A DNA stretch of 64,000 nucleotides from Oryzicola mucosus. Lineage in GTDB: Bacteria > Pseudomonadota > Alphaproteobacteria > Rhizobiales > Rhizobiaceae. Both the position numbers and the translations under genes were made by a program. The stretch is from positions 248,001 through 312,000 of the forward strand of contig NZ_JACVVX010000005.1 in the NCBI RefSeq assembly GCF_014534685.1. The letters are read 5' to 3'. Below are positions 51,432 to 60,490 of this stretch, piece by piece. The notes beneath the pieces were generated by a model. The model made no database searches. It saw nothing but the letters and a program-made list of their open reading frames with translations, and was not told the DNA's origin. Position 1 is the stretch's first letter. The number at the start of each line of letters is the position of its first letter.

Positions 51432-52355
51432 ATGAGCAATGGCGGCATGGTTTCGGTCGGCGAATGCATGATCGAGCTTTCGGGGGACGGCAGCGGCGGC
51501 TGGCGCATGGGTTTTGCCGGCGACACGCTCAATACGCTCTGGGCCTTGCACGCGCTGACCGGCGACCTGCCAGCCACTTACGTCTCGGCCTTCGGCGACG
51601 ACCCTTTCTCGCGCGACCAGATCGCGTTCTTCGCCGACAATGGCATCGGCATAGGCTCCAGCCCGAAAATCGCGGGAGCCCGGCCCGGCCTCTACGCCAT
51701 CACGCTGGACGGCCACGAACGCTCCTTCACCTATTGGCGAAACGATGCAGCGGCGAGGCGGCTCGCGTCGGATCCGGCAGCCCTGGCAAACAGTCTGGAA
51801 AACCAGAAGCTGGTGTATTTCTCCGGAATCACGTTGGCAATTCTGGAACCTGCGGCGCGCACGGCGTTGATCGAGGCCATAGCCACCGCCCGCAGAGCCG
51901 GTGCACTGGTGGCATTCGACCCCAACTACCGCCCGCGCCTCTGGGCAAGCGCCGCCGATGCCAAGGAAGCGTTCGACGCGGCCTTGCAGGTCGCCGACAT
52001 CGCCCTTCCCACCTTCCCCGACGAACAGATGCTGCATGGCGACGCCGATCCGGCGGCGACCATGGCGCGTTTGAAAGCCGCCGGCGTCGGTGAAATCGTG
52101 GTTAAGGACGGTGAAAAGCCTGCGCTGGTGATGTCCAACGGGCAGACCAGGGAAGTTCCCGCCGTCTTCGTCGCAAAGCCGGTCGACACCACGGGCGCCG
52201 GCGATTCCTTCAATGGCGGCTATCTCGCCGCCCGCGTGCTGGGCTTCGCGCCTGACGAAGCGGCCAAGCGGGGCCACAAGGTCGCCGCCGGCGTCGTCCA
52301 GGTGCGCGGCGCGCTGGCGCCGTTCGAGACGCTGCGCAAAGCGTTTGAGAATTAG
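51432..52355 (+). CDS. kdgK: PfkB-family sugar kinase, probably 2-keto-3-deoxygluconate kinase
   Basis: A 307-residue ribokinase-like enzyme that should phosphorylate 2-keto-3-deoxygluconate for the Entner-Doudoroff pathway. VSVGECMIELSG at the N-terminus and FAGDTLNTLWAL replace the usual GGN motif, as in KdgK. YWRNDAAARRL and FDPNYRPRLW are also KdgK-like. The ATP and catalytic motif is DTTGAGDSFNGGY near residue 254 with the base Asp. GGAGG lies 6-7 bases before ATG 51432. It follows putR in the same direction by 79 bases. Confidence 0.85.
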   Translation: MSNGGMVSVGECMIELSGDGSGGWRMGFAGDTLNTLWALHALTGDLPATYVSAFGDDPFSRDQIAFFADNGIGIGSSPKIAGARPGLYAITLDGHERSFTYWRNDAAARRLASDPAALANSLENQKLVYFSGITLAILEPAARTALIEAIATARRAGALVAFDPNYRPRLWASAADAKEAFDAALQVADIALPTFPDEQMLHGDADPAATMARLKAAGVGEIVVKDGEKPALVMSNGQTREVPAVFVAKPVDTTGAGDSFNGGYLAARVLGFAPDEAAKRGHKVAAGVVQVRGALAPFETLRKAFEN

Positions 52356-52359
52356 AATT

Positions 52360-52383
52360 CTTCTCCCCGTTCACGGGGAGAAG
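52360..52383. repeat. CTTCTCCCCG palindrome, member of a dispersed rhizobial repeat family
   Basis: CTTCTCCCCG-TTCA-CGGGGAGAAG, a perfect 10 bp stem with a 4 nt loop between convergent kdgK and gabD. This palindrome is the core of an intergenic element that occurs many times in Mesorhizobium-type genomes (recalled knowledge). Only the core is present here. As RNA it could serve as a 3' hairpin for both genes. Confidence 0.7.
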
Positions 52384-52398
52384 GAAACGATCATCGCC

Positions 52399-53856
52399 TT
52401 AAAGCCCCAATCCGCCGATGCAGACATATTTGGTATCGAGATAGTCCTCGATGCCCTGATGTCCGCCTTCCTTGCCGAGACCTGACTCTTTCACGCCGCC
52501 GAACGGTGCTTCCACGGTAGTGATCAGGCCTTCGTTGACGCCGACCATGCCATATTTCAGACCTTCCATGACGCGGAAGGCGCGGCCGAGATTGCCGGTG
52601 TAGAAGTAGCAGGCGAGACCGAACTCGGTGTCGTTGGCGAGCGCCACGGCTTCGTCCTCGGTGTCGAAGGAGAACACCGGCGCGACAGGCCCGAAAATCT
52701 CTTCCTTCATGAAGCGCATCGACGGCTTGGCGCCGGAAATGACCGTCGGCTGGAAGAACGAGCCGCCCAGCGCGTGGCGCTTGCCGCCGGCAACCACTTT
52801 GCCGCCCCTTTCGGTGGCGTCGGCGATCAGTTCCTCGACCTTTTCGACCGCGTTTTCGTCGATCAACGGCCCTTGCTGCACACCGTCCTCGGTGCCGGGA
52901 CCGACCTTGAGCTTGTCGGATGCGGCGGCCAATTTCTCGACGAACGCATCATAGACTCCCGCCTGCACGAAGAAGCGGTTGGTGCAGACGCAGGTCTGGC
53001 CGGAATTTCGATATTTTGCGAGCATCGCGCCTTCGACGGCGCGGTCGATGTCGGCATCGTCGAAGACGATGAACGGCGCGTTGCCGCCAAGCTCCATCGA
53101 CACCTTCTTGACGGTGCTGGCAGCCTTCTGGATCAGCACCTTGCCGACCTCGGTCGAGCCGGTGAAGGTGATCTTCCTGACAAGCGGGTTGGCGCAAATC
53201 TCGTCGCCAATCTGGCTTGCGGCACCGGTGACGATGTTGACGACGCCCTTCGGGATGCCAACTTCTTCGCAAAGCACGCCCCAGGCAAGCCCCGAATAGG
53301 GTGTCTGCGAGGCCGGCTTGACCACAGCGGTGCAGCCGGCAGCGAGCGCCGGGCCGATCTTGCGGGCCAGCATGGAAGACGGGAAGTTCCAGGGAGTGAT
53401 GGCGGCGATGACGCCGACGGGCTCCTTGGTCACCAAAATGCGCCGGTCAGCCCAGGGCGACGGAACCGTGTCGCCGTAGGTGCGACGGCCTTCCTCCGCG
53501 AACCAGAGGATGTAGGCCGCCGACATGCCAACCTCGCCCTTGGATTCGAACAAAGACTTGCCCTGTTCCAGCGTCAGCAGTTCGGCCAGCGCATCCTGAT
53601 TGTCCATGATGGCATCATGCAGCTTGCGCAGCAGCTTGGAGCGCTCCAATGCAGACGTCTTCTTCCAGGTCTTGAAGGCGGCATCGGCCGCTGCGATGGC
53701 ACGTGCGGTCTCGGCAGCGCCGGACTTCGGCACCGTGCCGATCTTCAAACCGGTGGCCGGATTGGTGACATCGATCGTGGCGCCGGAATCGGCCTGAACC
53801 CACGCGCCATCGATCAGATTGGCTTCACGCAGGAAATGGCTGGTCTTCTGAAGCAT
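52399..53856 (-). CDS. gabD: Succinate-semialdehyde dehydrogenase (NADP+)
   Basis: Oxidises succinate semialdehyde to succinate in the GABA shunt; 485 residues. ALDH motifs: TPWNFPSSMLARKIGPALAAG (in part), the catalytic Glu in SMELGGNAPFIVF, and the nucleophile Cys in SGQTCVC near residue 289, whose double cysteine is typical of GabD. EEIFGPVAPV and FGGVKESGLGKEGG also fit. GAGGAGG lies 5-8 bases before ATG 53856. No gabT is adjacent. Glutarate semialdehyde dehydrogenase (DavD) is a close alternative. Confidence 0.88.
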   Translation of the reverse strand: MLQKTSHFLREANLIDGAWVQADSGATIDVTNPATGLKIGTVPKSGAAETARAIAAADAAFKTWKKTSALERSKLLRKLHDAIMDNQDALAELLTLEQGKSLFESKGEVGMSAAYILWFAEEGRRTYGDTVPSPWADRRILVTKEPVGVIAAITPWNFPSSMLARKIGPALAAGCTAVVKPASQTPYSGLAWGVLCEEVGIPKGVVNIVTGAASQIGDEICANPLVRKITFTGSTEVGKVLIQKAASTVKKVSMELGGNAPFIVFDDADIDRAVEGAMLAKYRNSGQTCVCTNRFFVQAGVYDAFVEKLAAASDKLKVGPGTEDGVQQGPLIDENAVEKVEELIADATERGGKVVAGGKRHALGGSFFQPTVISGAKPSMRFMKEEIFGPVAPVFSFDTEDEAVALANDTEFGLACYFYTGNLGRAFRVMEGLKYGMVGVNEGLITTVEAPFGGVKESGLGKEGGHQGIEDYLDTKYVCIGGLGL

Positions 53857-54107
53857 CGCTTCCTCCTCTTCGGCACATCCGGCCGGGACAAACTCGCCGC
53901 TTCTAGTAGCGTACGCAAGGTAAGCTGTTCAACCGGGACAACGCACAAAAGCTTCGAGCCCGGGCAAGCAAGAGCCTTTGGGAGACGCGTCAGGCGTGGC
54001 AAAAATGGTGGCTTCGAGACCCGGAGCAGAGCGTACATTCAGCTACGTAAGCACCGGAAGCGCAGAAAACGCTATTTGCAGCCCCTCACGCAGTTTCCGA
54101 AAAGCTC
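53857..54107. other. Intergenic region upstream of gabD
   Basis: 251 bases between gabD and the AEC gene, presumably with the gabD promoter. GCTTCGAG(A)CCCGG occurs twice, at 53951 and 54011, exactly 60 bases apart. No promoter, RNA gene or terminator was clearly recognised. Confidence 0.3.
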
Positions 54108-55058
54108 TTAGGCAAACAGCATCTGCGCGACGGTAACCCAGAACGACAGCGTCACTGCGGAAAGTGCTGTGGCAAGAGTCATCTGGCTGGAGGCCAGCGC
54201 CTGGCCCGTGCCGAACTGCGTCGCTATCAGATAGGAATTCACGCCCGCGGGCAGTGCCGCGACGGCAACCGCGATCTGTGCGGTCAGCGGCGGCAAACCG
54301 AACGCCCAGGCGGCGAGGACGGCTACGGCCGGCATCAGGCCGAGTTTCAGCATCGACAGTGTAAACGCCGCTCTCAGATTGCCGGAAATGCCGAATTTCT
54401 GCAGCCCCAACCCCATGGCGAACAGGGCCAGCGGCGCTGCGATATCGGCCAAGGCATCGATCATGCGCGTCGCCACCGACGGCATGGCGAGCCCGGTGAA
54501 GCGCCACAGCAATCCAGCCAGTATGCCGATGATCAGCGGGTTCCTCAAAAGCTTGCGCAGGAAATCGAGGGCGATCCGCGCCGGATGCAGCTTTTCCATT
54601 TGCGGTGGGCCGAAAACCTCGAACAAAACCGCCGACGCCATCAGCATCGTCGGCAGATGGACCGCGATGAGCAGCGACAGAATCTCGAAGCCGGCTTCGC
54701 CATAGACGCCGAGCGTGAACGGAATGCCGAGCAGCACGAGGTTGGAAAACGCCGACGACACGCCGCCGACAACACCGGCGCGAGGCTCTCGCCCGAACAC
54801 ACGGGTGACGATGAAATGCCCTGTGGTCCAAGTGACGATGACGGCGCAAAAATAGGCCGCCCAGAACGCCCAAGGTGCCGTGCCGTGGAACTCCGCGCCG
54901 GCCATCGTGCGGAACAACAGCAAGGGCAACGCAACCGAGGTGGCGAAGGTCGTCATCCCGTCGCCGACGCTTGTGTTGAGAAACCTGGTCACACCGGAAA
55001 GATAGCCCAGCGCCACGAGCCCGAAGATGAAAAGGATGGTTTCGACGATCGGCGACAT
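54108..55058 (-). CDS. AEC-family (auxin efflux carrier-like) transporter
   Basis: About 316 residues with ten predicted helices in two halves of five, the layout of the AEC/MleP family. SSAFSNLVLLGIPFTLGVYG matches the family's first-half motif and ALPAGVNSYLIATQFG the second. Bacterial members carry malate, malonate or similar acids; the substrate is unknown. ATG 55058 is chosen as the first Met before the first helix, although it lacks a ribosome site; in-frame ATGs at 55124 and 55142 would add a polar tail. Divergent from the caspase-TPR gene. Confidence 0.78.
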   Translation of the reverse strand: MSPIVETILFIFGLVALGYLSGVTRFLNTSVGDGMTTFATSVALPLLLFRTMAGAEFHGTAPWAFWAAYFCAVIVTWTTGHFIVTRVFGREPRAGVVGGVSSAFSNLVLLGIPFTLGVYGEAGFEILSLLIAVHLPTMLMASAVLFEVFGPPQMEKLHPARIALDFLRKLLRNPLIIGILAGLLWRFTGLAMPSVATRMIDALADIAAPLALFAMGLGLQKFGISGNLRAAFTLSMLKLGLMPAVAVLAAWAFGLPPLTAQIAVAVAALPAGVNSYLIATQFGTGQALASSQMTLATALSAVTLSFWVTVAQMLFA

Positions 55059-55165
55059 GGCGGGCGGATTTTCAGCGGCGTGGAACCCGAGAGCGGGCTG
55101 GTCAAACCGCCTGAATTTCTTCATCTTTGATTGGCAGCACAAAGAGGCATAGGAGGACGCCGGTC

Positions 55166-58100
55166 TTGACGCAAGGCAGGACGATGCTTTTTGGCTTGAT
55201 CACCGCGAGAAAGGCCCTGCGGCTGGGTTCAGCCATGCTTGTCATGGCCTGCCTCATCGTTGCCATGCCGGCATCCGCGCAAGACAAACCCAGCCTCAAA
55301 GGCGTTGCGCTGATCGTCGGCCAGTCCAAATACGAGCACATCGCCGGCCTGCCGAACCCGGCCAATGACGCCCGCGAGATGCTGAAGCTCTTGACCGATC
55401 TCGGCTTCGACGCCCGCGCCGTCTCCGACCGGGACGCCTCCAAGCTGAGCCGCGACCTCGAGCGTTTCGTCGAGGATGCCGAAGGCGCGGATGTCGCGCT
55501 GTTCTACTATTCCGGCCATGGCATCGAAGCCGCCGGCGAAAACTGGCTGGTGCCGGTCGACGCCGATGTCGGCTCGCTGTCCAACGCCAACGAAGCGCTG
55601 GTGCCGATCTCCGCCGTGCTGGACCAGCTCAAGTCCACCGTGCCGGTCACCATCGTTCTGCTCGACGCCTGCCGCACCAACCCGTTTCCCGCAGACACCG
55701 TGCTGAGAAAGACGCCGACCGGCTCAGGAGCCGCCGTCGGCCAGGAAGGGCTTACGCTGGTGCGTGGCGCAAAATCGCTGAACGCGCCGACCGAGGCGAC
55801 CGAAAACCTCGGCACAGTCATCGGCTTCGCCGCCGAGCCCGGCCGCCCGGCCCTTGACGGACCCGCAGGCGAGAACAGCCCCTACGCATCCGCCCTGCTC
55901 CGGCATCTCGGCGCGATGAACGGGGCGGAGTTCGGCGCGGTGATGCGCATGGTCACGGAAGAGGTCTATCTCGATACCAAGGCGCAGCAGCGACCCTGGG
56001 TCAATGAGAGCCTGCGCCGTCTGCTTTACTTCGGCAGCGCTCCCGAAGAGCCTGGTGGCGACGAGGGCCAGATCACCGGCGAACGTCGGCAATTGCTGCT
56101 GACGATTTCGGAACTGCCCGATATCAGCCGGGCCAGCATCGAGACGGTCGCCGCCCGCGATGCCGTGCCGCTCGACGCGCTCTACGGCGTGCTCAAGGCG
56201 CTCGGCACCACCAACATGCCGGAGGAGCCGGCTGAACTGGAATCGCTGCTCGACGCTCAGGCGGAGCGGCTGAAGAAGATGATTTCGGAACGCGAGGCGC
56301 TGCGCACCGACGATCCCGAGATTCTCCGCCTCACCGCTTCCGCCGACCGCGCCATCCGCGAGGGCGCCATCCAGACTGCGCGCAGCTTCCTCGATCAGGC
56401 AGTCGGACGAGTTGAAGAGACGCGCGGCGCGGTCGACGATGCGGAGGAACTGGTCAGGCAGAAGCGAATCGCCGACGCGGCTGTCTATGCCCGCCGCGCC
56501 GAGACCTCCGCGCTCGCCTTCGACTACAAGGCGGCAGCCGAAGACTATCTGAAGGCCTTCGACCTCATCGAACGGTGGGACGATCGGCTGCGCTGGAACT
56601 ACAAGAACCTGCAGGCAGAATATCTGCACATCCACGGCGACGAAACCGGCGACCAGGAGGCGCTGGATGCGTCGCTCAAGGCCTATGAAGAAGTGCTGGC
56701 CTTCATAGAGGGCGACAGCGCCGAACTCGATCGCGCTATCACGCGCAACAACATGGCCGTGGTCATGCAGACCATCGGCGAGCGCAGCGTCGATCCGGGG
56801 CAACTGGAACAAGCCGCGGCCATCTTCCACGAATCGCTTGCCGTGTTCGCAGCGCGCAAAGACGACCTGAACTGGGCCGCGGCACAGAACAACATCGGCA
56901 ACATCCTGCTCAAGCTGGGCGAACGCTCCAACGACAAGCGCTTTTTCGAGGACGCGGTGACCGCCCTGCGCGCCACGCTGGAGAAACGGCCGCGTGACAA
57001 GGTCCCGCTCGACTGGGCCGGCTCGCAGAACAATCTCGGCCTCGCACTGTACCAGTTGTCCGAACGCGAGGGCGGCGCGGAGCGGCTTTTCGAGGCGGAA
57101 ACCGCCTATCGCGCCGCACTCGAAGTCTACGACCGCGCCAAGAACCCGCTGGAATGGGCGATGGTGCAGAACAATCTCGGCAACACGCTGAATGCCATCG
57201 GCACGGCGCGCAACGACAGTGGGAAATTCCAGGCAGCGGCCACGGCCTTCCGCTCAGCTCTCGAGATCAACAAGCGCGAGCAGTTCCCGATCTCGTGGGC
57301 CCGCAACCGACTCAATCTGGGCAATGTTCTGAACAATCTCGCCCGCTTCGAAGTCGGCACCACTGAGTTGGAAGAAGCCGCCCAAGCCTATAACGACGCG
57401 CTCGAAGTGTTCACGCGCAACCGCTTTCCAAGCGATTGGGCTTCGGTCCAGAACAATCTCGGCTCGGTCCTGCAGACGCTCGGCCAACGCAACCGCGACC
57501 TGAAGCAACTCGAGGAATCAGCCTCCGCCTTCCGCACCGCGCGCCGCGTTTATACCCGGCAGCGCTTTCCGCTCGATTGGGCGATGCTGCATTTCAACCT
57601 CGGCAACACTCTGCAGATCATGGGGGCCGTCAGCGGCGAGCCGCTGCGCTACAAGGAAGCAGTCGATGCCTACCGCGATTCGCTGCGCGAATATCGCCGC
57701 GAGAACACGCCGCGCCAATGGGCACTGTCGCAGGCGGCTATCGGCTCGTCCCTGCATTGGATCTCCAACAGCGAGACTGACACCAAAAGCCTCGAAGACG
57801 CCATTGCCGCCCGTCGAGCCGCGCTTGAAGTTCTTACCAAGGCCAACGATCCGGTCGACTGGGCCAACGCCCAAAGCGGCCTCGGCATGAGCCTGCTCAA
57901 TCTCGGCTCACGCCAGCAAGTCGCGACGTACCTGCCGGAGGCCGAGAAAGCCTTTGCAGCGTCGCTTGAGGTTTTCACCCGCGAGCAGCAACCGCTGCAA
58001 TGGGCATTCGGCCAGAATAATATCGGCGATCTCTATTGGAACAAAGCGGCACTCGGCGGCGAAAAATCCGATTACGCCAAGGCAATCGAAATGTTCGAAC

Positions 58101-58195
58101 TGGCAAAAGCCGGCTTCACCGAGGGCGGCTACACCGCGCCGATTCCGTTGACCGACCAGAAAATCAGCCTGGCGCGCGACGCCATGACCAAATAG
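55166..58195 (+). CDS. Secreted caspase-like (peptidase C14) protein with TPR array
   Basis: 1009 residues. A signal peptide (helix LRLGSAMLVMACLIVAMP, ending ASAQ) is followed by a C14 caspase fold. KGVALIVGQSKYEH opens the domain, the catalytic His118 is in YYSGHGIE and the catalytic Cys169 in LLDACRTNPF. A linker of about 250 residues with coiled-coil character follows. Then, at about 570-950, come nine TPR-like units of about 50 residues, each with a W-A signature (DWAGSQNNLG, EWAMVQNNLG, DWASVQNNLG and so on). TTG 55166 is favoured because AGGAGG lies 9 bases upstream; ATG 55184 is the alternative. Location is probably periplasmic. Substrate and trigger are unknown. Divergent from the AEC gene and followed by a secreted phosphatase gene. 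Confidence 0.85.
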   Translation: MTQGRTMLFGLITARKALRLGSAMLVMACLIVAMPASAQDKPSLKGVALIVGQSKYEHIAGLPNPANDAREMLKLLTDLGFDARAVSDRDASKLSRDLERFVEDAEGADVALFYYSGHGIEAAGENWLVPVDADVGSLSNANEALVPISAVLDQLKSTVPVTIVLLDACRTNPFPADTVLRKTPTGSGAAVGQEGLTLVRGAKSLNAPTEATENLGTVIGFAAEPGRPALDGPAGENSPYASALLRHLGAMNGAEFGAVMRMVTEEVYLDTKAQQRPWVNESLRRLLYFGSAPEEPGGDEGQITGERRQLLLTISELPDISRASIETVAARDAVPLDALYGVLKALGTTNMPEEPAELESLLDAQAERLKKMISEREALRTDDPEILRLTASADRAIREGAIQTARSFLDQAVGRVEETRGAVDDAEELVRQKRIADAAVYARRAETSALAFDYKAAAEDYLKAFDLIERWDDRLRWNYKNLQAEYLHIHGDETGDQEALDASLKAYEEVLAFIEGDSAELDRAITRNNMAVVMQTIGERSVDPGQLEQAAAIFHESLAVFAARKDDLNWAAAQNNIGNILLKLGERSNDKRFFEDAVTALRATLEKRPRDKVPLDWAGSQNNLGLALYQLSEREGGAERLFEAETAYRAALEVYDRAKNPLEWAMVQNNLGNTLNAIGTARNDSGKFQAAATAFRSALEINKREQFPISWARNRLNLGNVLNNLARFEVGTTELEEAAQAYNDALEVFTRNRFPSDWASVQNNLGSVLQTLGQRNRDLKQLEESASAFRTARRVYTRQRFPLDWAMLHFNLGNTLQIMGAVSGEPLRYKEAVDAYRDSLREYRRENTPRQWALSQAAIGSSLHWISNSETDTKSLEDAIAARRAALEVLTKANDPVDWANAQSGLGMSLLNLGSRQQVATYLPEAEKAFAASLEVFTREQQPLQWAFGQNNIGDLYWNKAALGGEKSDYAKAIEMFELAKAGFTEGGYTAPIPLTDQKISLARDAMTK

Positions 58196-58270
58196 CGAAA
58201 CGCGCAGGTTCCGTTAAACACTTGTCTTTCAATCGAGTTTCCCATCCCTATATCAGCCAGACGAACTGGA

Positions 58271-58825
58271 ATGCTGATGCTGAGATTATTGATTGCCGCA
58301 CTTTTCGTAACGATTCTCGCACCCGCGCAGGCTACCGAAGCCGGCTGGGCGCTCTTGCGCAATGGCGGACATGTCGTTCTTCTCCGCCATGCCATGACCA
58401 CAGGCACGGTCGAGCCGCCGCGTTTCGATCTCGAAAAATGCAATACCCAGCTTAATCTTTCCGACCGGGGCCGCCAGCAGGCCCGCAAGATCGGCGCCCT
58501 GTTTGCCGCCCGGGCCGCGCCCACCGAGGACGTGCTGTCGAGCCGTTACTGCCGTGCGCTGGAAACGGCGCGGCTTGCCTTTGGTGACCGAAACGTCGAG
58601 CCATGGGATGCGCTGGACGAGAAGCCCGCCCAAGGCTTCGAAGCCGCCGACGCGGCGGTGATGGAGCGCATCCGCGCCTTTTCCGGCTCGGACAATCTCG
58701 TCTTCGTCACCCATCTCGAAAACATCCAGAGGTTGACCGGATCGAATGCCCGCGAAGGCGAGGCTCTCATCGTTTCGCCGCAGGATCAGGGTCTGCATGT
58801 TCTTGGCCGCATTGTCTTCAACTGA
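58271..58825 (+). CDS. Secreted histidine phosphatase superfamily protein
   Basis: 184 residues. An N-terminal signal peptide (MLRLLIAALFVTILAPAQA) targets it to the periplasm. The phosphatase core has LLRHAM (RHG-type motif with the phospho-accepting His), the Arg in SSRYCRALETA, and the second catalytic His in VTHLENI. Branch 1 of the superfamily contains SixA and phosphoglycerate mutases; secreted short members like this have no assigned substrate. It follows the caspase-TPR gene by 75 bases in the same direction and may share its message. Confidence 0.82.
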   Translation: MLMLRLLIAALFVTILAPAQATEAGWALLRNGGHVVLLRHAMTTGTVEPPRFDLEKCNTQLNLSDRGRQQARKIGALFAARAAPTEDVLSSRYCRALETARLAFGDRNVEPWDALDEKPAQGFEAADAAVMERIRAFSGSDNLVFVTHLENIQRLTGSNAREGEALIVSPQDQGLHVLGRIVFN

Positions 58826-58945
58826 CCGCATCGCGAGGCCGCAACCGACACCGGCTATGGATTTGGCCTTTTCCTGCCTGTAAAAACCGATTAGACAGCC
58901 GACAACGGGCGGCGCAAAGACTGCCAGAACCTTGAAGGAAGAACC

Positions 58946-59227
58946 GTGTCCACGACATTCGAGAAAGTCGCCAAGATCATCGCTGAAACCAGCGAAATCG
59001 ACATCGACACCATCACCCCCGAAAGCCACACGATCGACGATTTGGGCATCGACAGCCTGGATTTTCTCGACATCGTCTTTGCCATCGACAAGGAATTCGG
59101 CATCAAGGTGCCGCTCGAGAAGTGGACGCAGGAGGTCAATGACGGCAAGGCTTCGACCGACGAATACTTCGTCATGAAGAACCTTTGCGCCAAGATCGAT
59201 GCCCTGGTGGCTGCCAAAAACGCCTGA
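58946..59227 (+). CDS. acpXL: Acyl carrier protein AcpXL for very-long-chain fatty acid of lipid A
   Basis: A 93-residue specialised acyl carrier protein that carries the growing 27-hydroxyoctacosanoate chain attached to lipid A in rhizobia and Brucella. The phosphopantetheine Ser37 is in GIDSLDFLD; the sequence [20 protein letters not shown] and the C-terminal extension beyond residue 75 ([16 protein letters not shown]) distinguish it from AcpP. The start is GTG 58946 with AAGGA 6 bases upstream. First gene of the cluster acpXL-fabF2XL-fabF1XL-adhXL-lpxXL. Confidence 0.93.
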   Translation: MSTTFEKVAKIIAETSEIDIDTITPESHTIDDLGIDSLDFLDIVFAIDKEFGIKVPLEKWTQEVNDGKASTDEYFVMKNLCAKIDALVAAKNA

Positions 59228-59287
59228 AGTGAGATGCGGCGCGTAGGCGCCGCTCGTTTCAGGCCTGGACCAAGTAGAAGAGTGCCC

Positions 59288-60478
59288 ATGGCTCCCCGCG
59301 ACGTCGTCATCACCGGCATTGGCCTCGTTTCCTCGCTTGGCGAAGGCAATGACGCCCATTGGGAAAAGCTGACGGCCGAGACGCCCGAATCCACCGTCGA
59401 TTCGGAGCGCTTTCCGCCCTATTCGGTTCATCCCCTTCCGGAAATCGACTGGAGCCTGCAGATCCCAAAGCGTGGCGACCAGCGCCAGATGGAGACCTGG
59501 CAGCGACTCGGCACCTACGCGGCCGGCCTCGCGCTCGACGATGCTGGGCTGAAGGGTGACGAGGCGCTGTGCTCGACAATGGACCTGGTCGTGGCCGCCG
59601 GCGGCGGCGAACGCGACGGCAATGTCGACATGGCGATCCTGGAAGCTTCGACGCAGCGCAAGGATTTCGACGTCCTGCTCAACGAGAAGCTGACCACGGA
59701 ACTGCGCCCGACCCTGTTTCTGGCGCAACTGTCCAACCTGCTCGCCGGCAATATTTCCATCGTCCACAAGGTCACCGGCTCTTCGCGCACCTTCATGGGC
59801 GAGGAAGGCGCGGGCGTCTCGGCCGTGGAAACGGCGGCAGCGCGGATCCGTTCGGGTCAGTCTACCCATATGTTGGTCGGCGGCGCGTTTCAGACCGATC
59901 ACCCCGACATGCTCCTCACTTACGAGCTGAATGGCTATCTGCTGCGCGGCCCATGGCAGCCTGTCTGGCAGCGGCAGAAATCCGAAGGCGGCGGCGTCGT
60001 TACCGGATCGGGCGGCGCGTTCCTCGTGCTCGAATCACGTGAGCATGCCGAGCAACGCGGTCGCAAAATCTATGCGTCCATCGGCCCAGTCGCCTCGGGC
60101 CGCGCGCGCCGCAGCCGCGGAGAGCTGCCATCGGCGCTTTCCGGGCTGTTGGAAAAGGTGGCGCCGCCCGCCGGTCCGGTGCTAGCCATTTCCGGCGCAT
60201 CAGGCGCCCATGCAGCGACCGAGGCTGAGAAAAAACTTCTTGACGCCAATGCTGCATTGGCGACACGAGCGTTTTCGAGCCGCACCGGGCATTTGAAAGA
60301 AGCACAGTTCCCCTTCGCCATCGCTCTGGCGGCACTCGCCATCGACCGAGGCGCAGCCTATCCGGCTTTTGATGCGGGCAACGAAAAGCCTTTTACTGGC
60401 AAGCCTCAAGCCGCTCTTGCAACCGCTGTCGGCTATCACCAATTCGAGGGCATGGCGCTCGTCACCGCGCCGGCCTGA
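59288..60478 (+). CDS. fabF2XL: Ketosynthase-like protein FabF2XL, active-site residues missing
   Basis: A 396-residue thiolase-fold protein of the beta-ketoacyl-ACP synthase family, starting RDVVITGIGLVSSLGEG. The place of the nucleophile (STACASG in active enzymes) reads SSRTFMGEEGAG, with Phe169 or a neighbour in place of Cys. The first catalytic His motif (HGT) is not seen, and the second region reads TGHLKEAQF. It is therefore unlikely to condense by itself and resembles a chain-length factor (KS-beta). ATG 59288 is preferred over ATG 59234, whose extra 18 residues are not family-like. It is 12 bases upstream of the active fabF1XL. Confidence 0.88.
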   Translation: MAPRDVVITGIGLVSSLGEGNDAHWEKLTAETPESTVDSERFPPYSVHPLPEIDWSLQIPKRGDQRQMETWQRLGTYAAGLALDDAGLKGDEALCSTMDLVVAAGGGERDGNVDMAILEASTQRKDFDVLLNEKLTTELRPTLFLAQLSNLLAGNISIVHKVTGSSRTFMGEEGAGVSAVETAAARIRSGQSTHMLVGGAFQTDHPDMLLTYELNGYLLRGPWQPVWQRQKSEGGGVVTGSGGAFLVLESREHAEQRGRKIYASIGPVASGRARRSRGELPSALSGLLEKVAPPAGPVLAISGASGAHAATEAEKKLLDANAALATRAFSSRTGHLKEAQFPFAIALAALAIDRGAAYPAFDAGNEKPFTGKPQAALATAVGYHQFEGMALVTAPA

Positions 60479-60490
60479 ACGGGGTTCTCC

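Noticed and set aside
53951-53964. TTCGAGCC resembling a tRNA T-arm
   Set aside because: No anticodon arm, D-arm or acceptor pairing could be found around it.
58286-59902. 538-codon antisense frame across the phosphatase, acpXL and fabF2XL genes
   Set aside because: It crosses three supported genes on the other strand and shows no family similarity.
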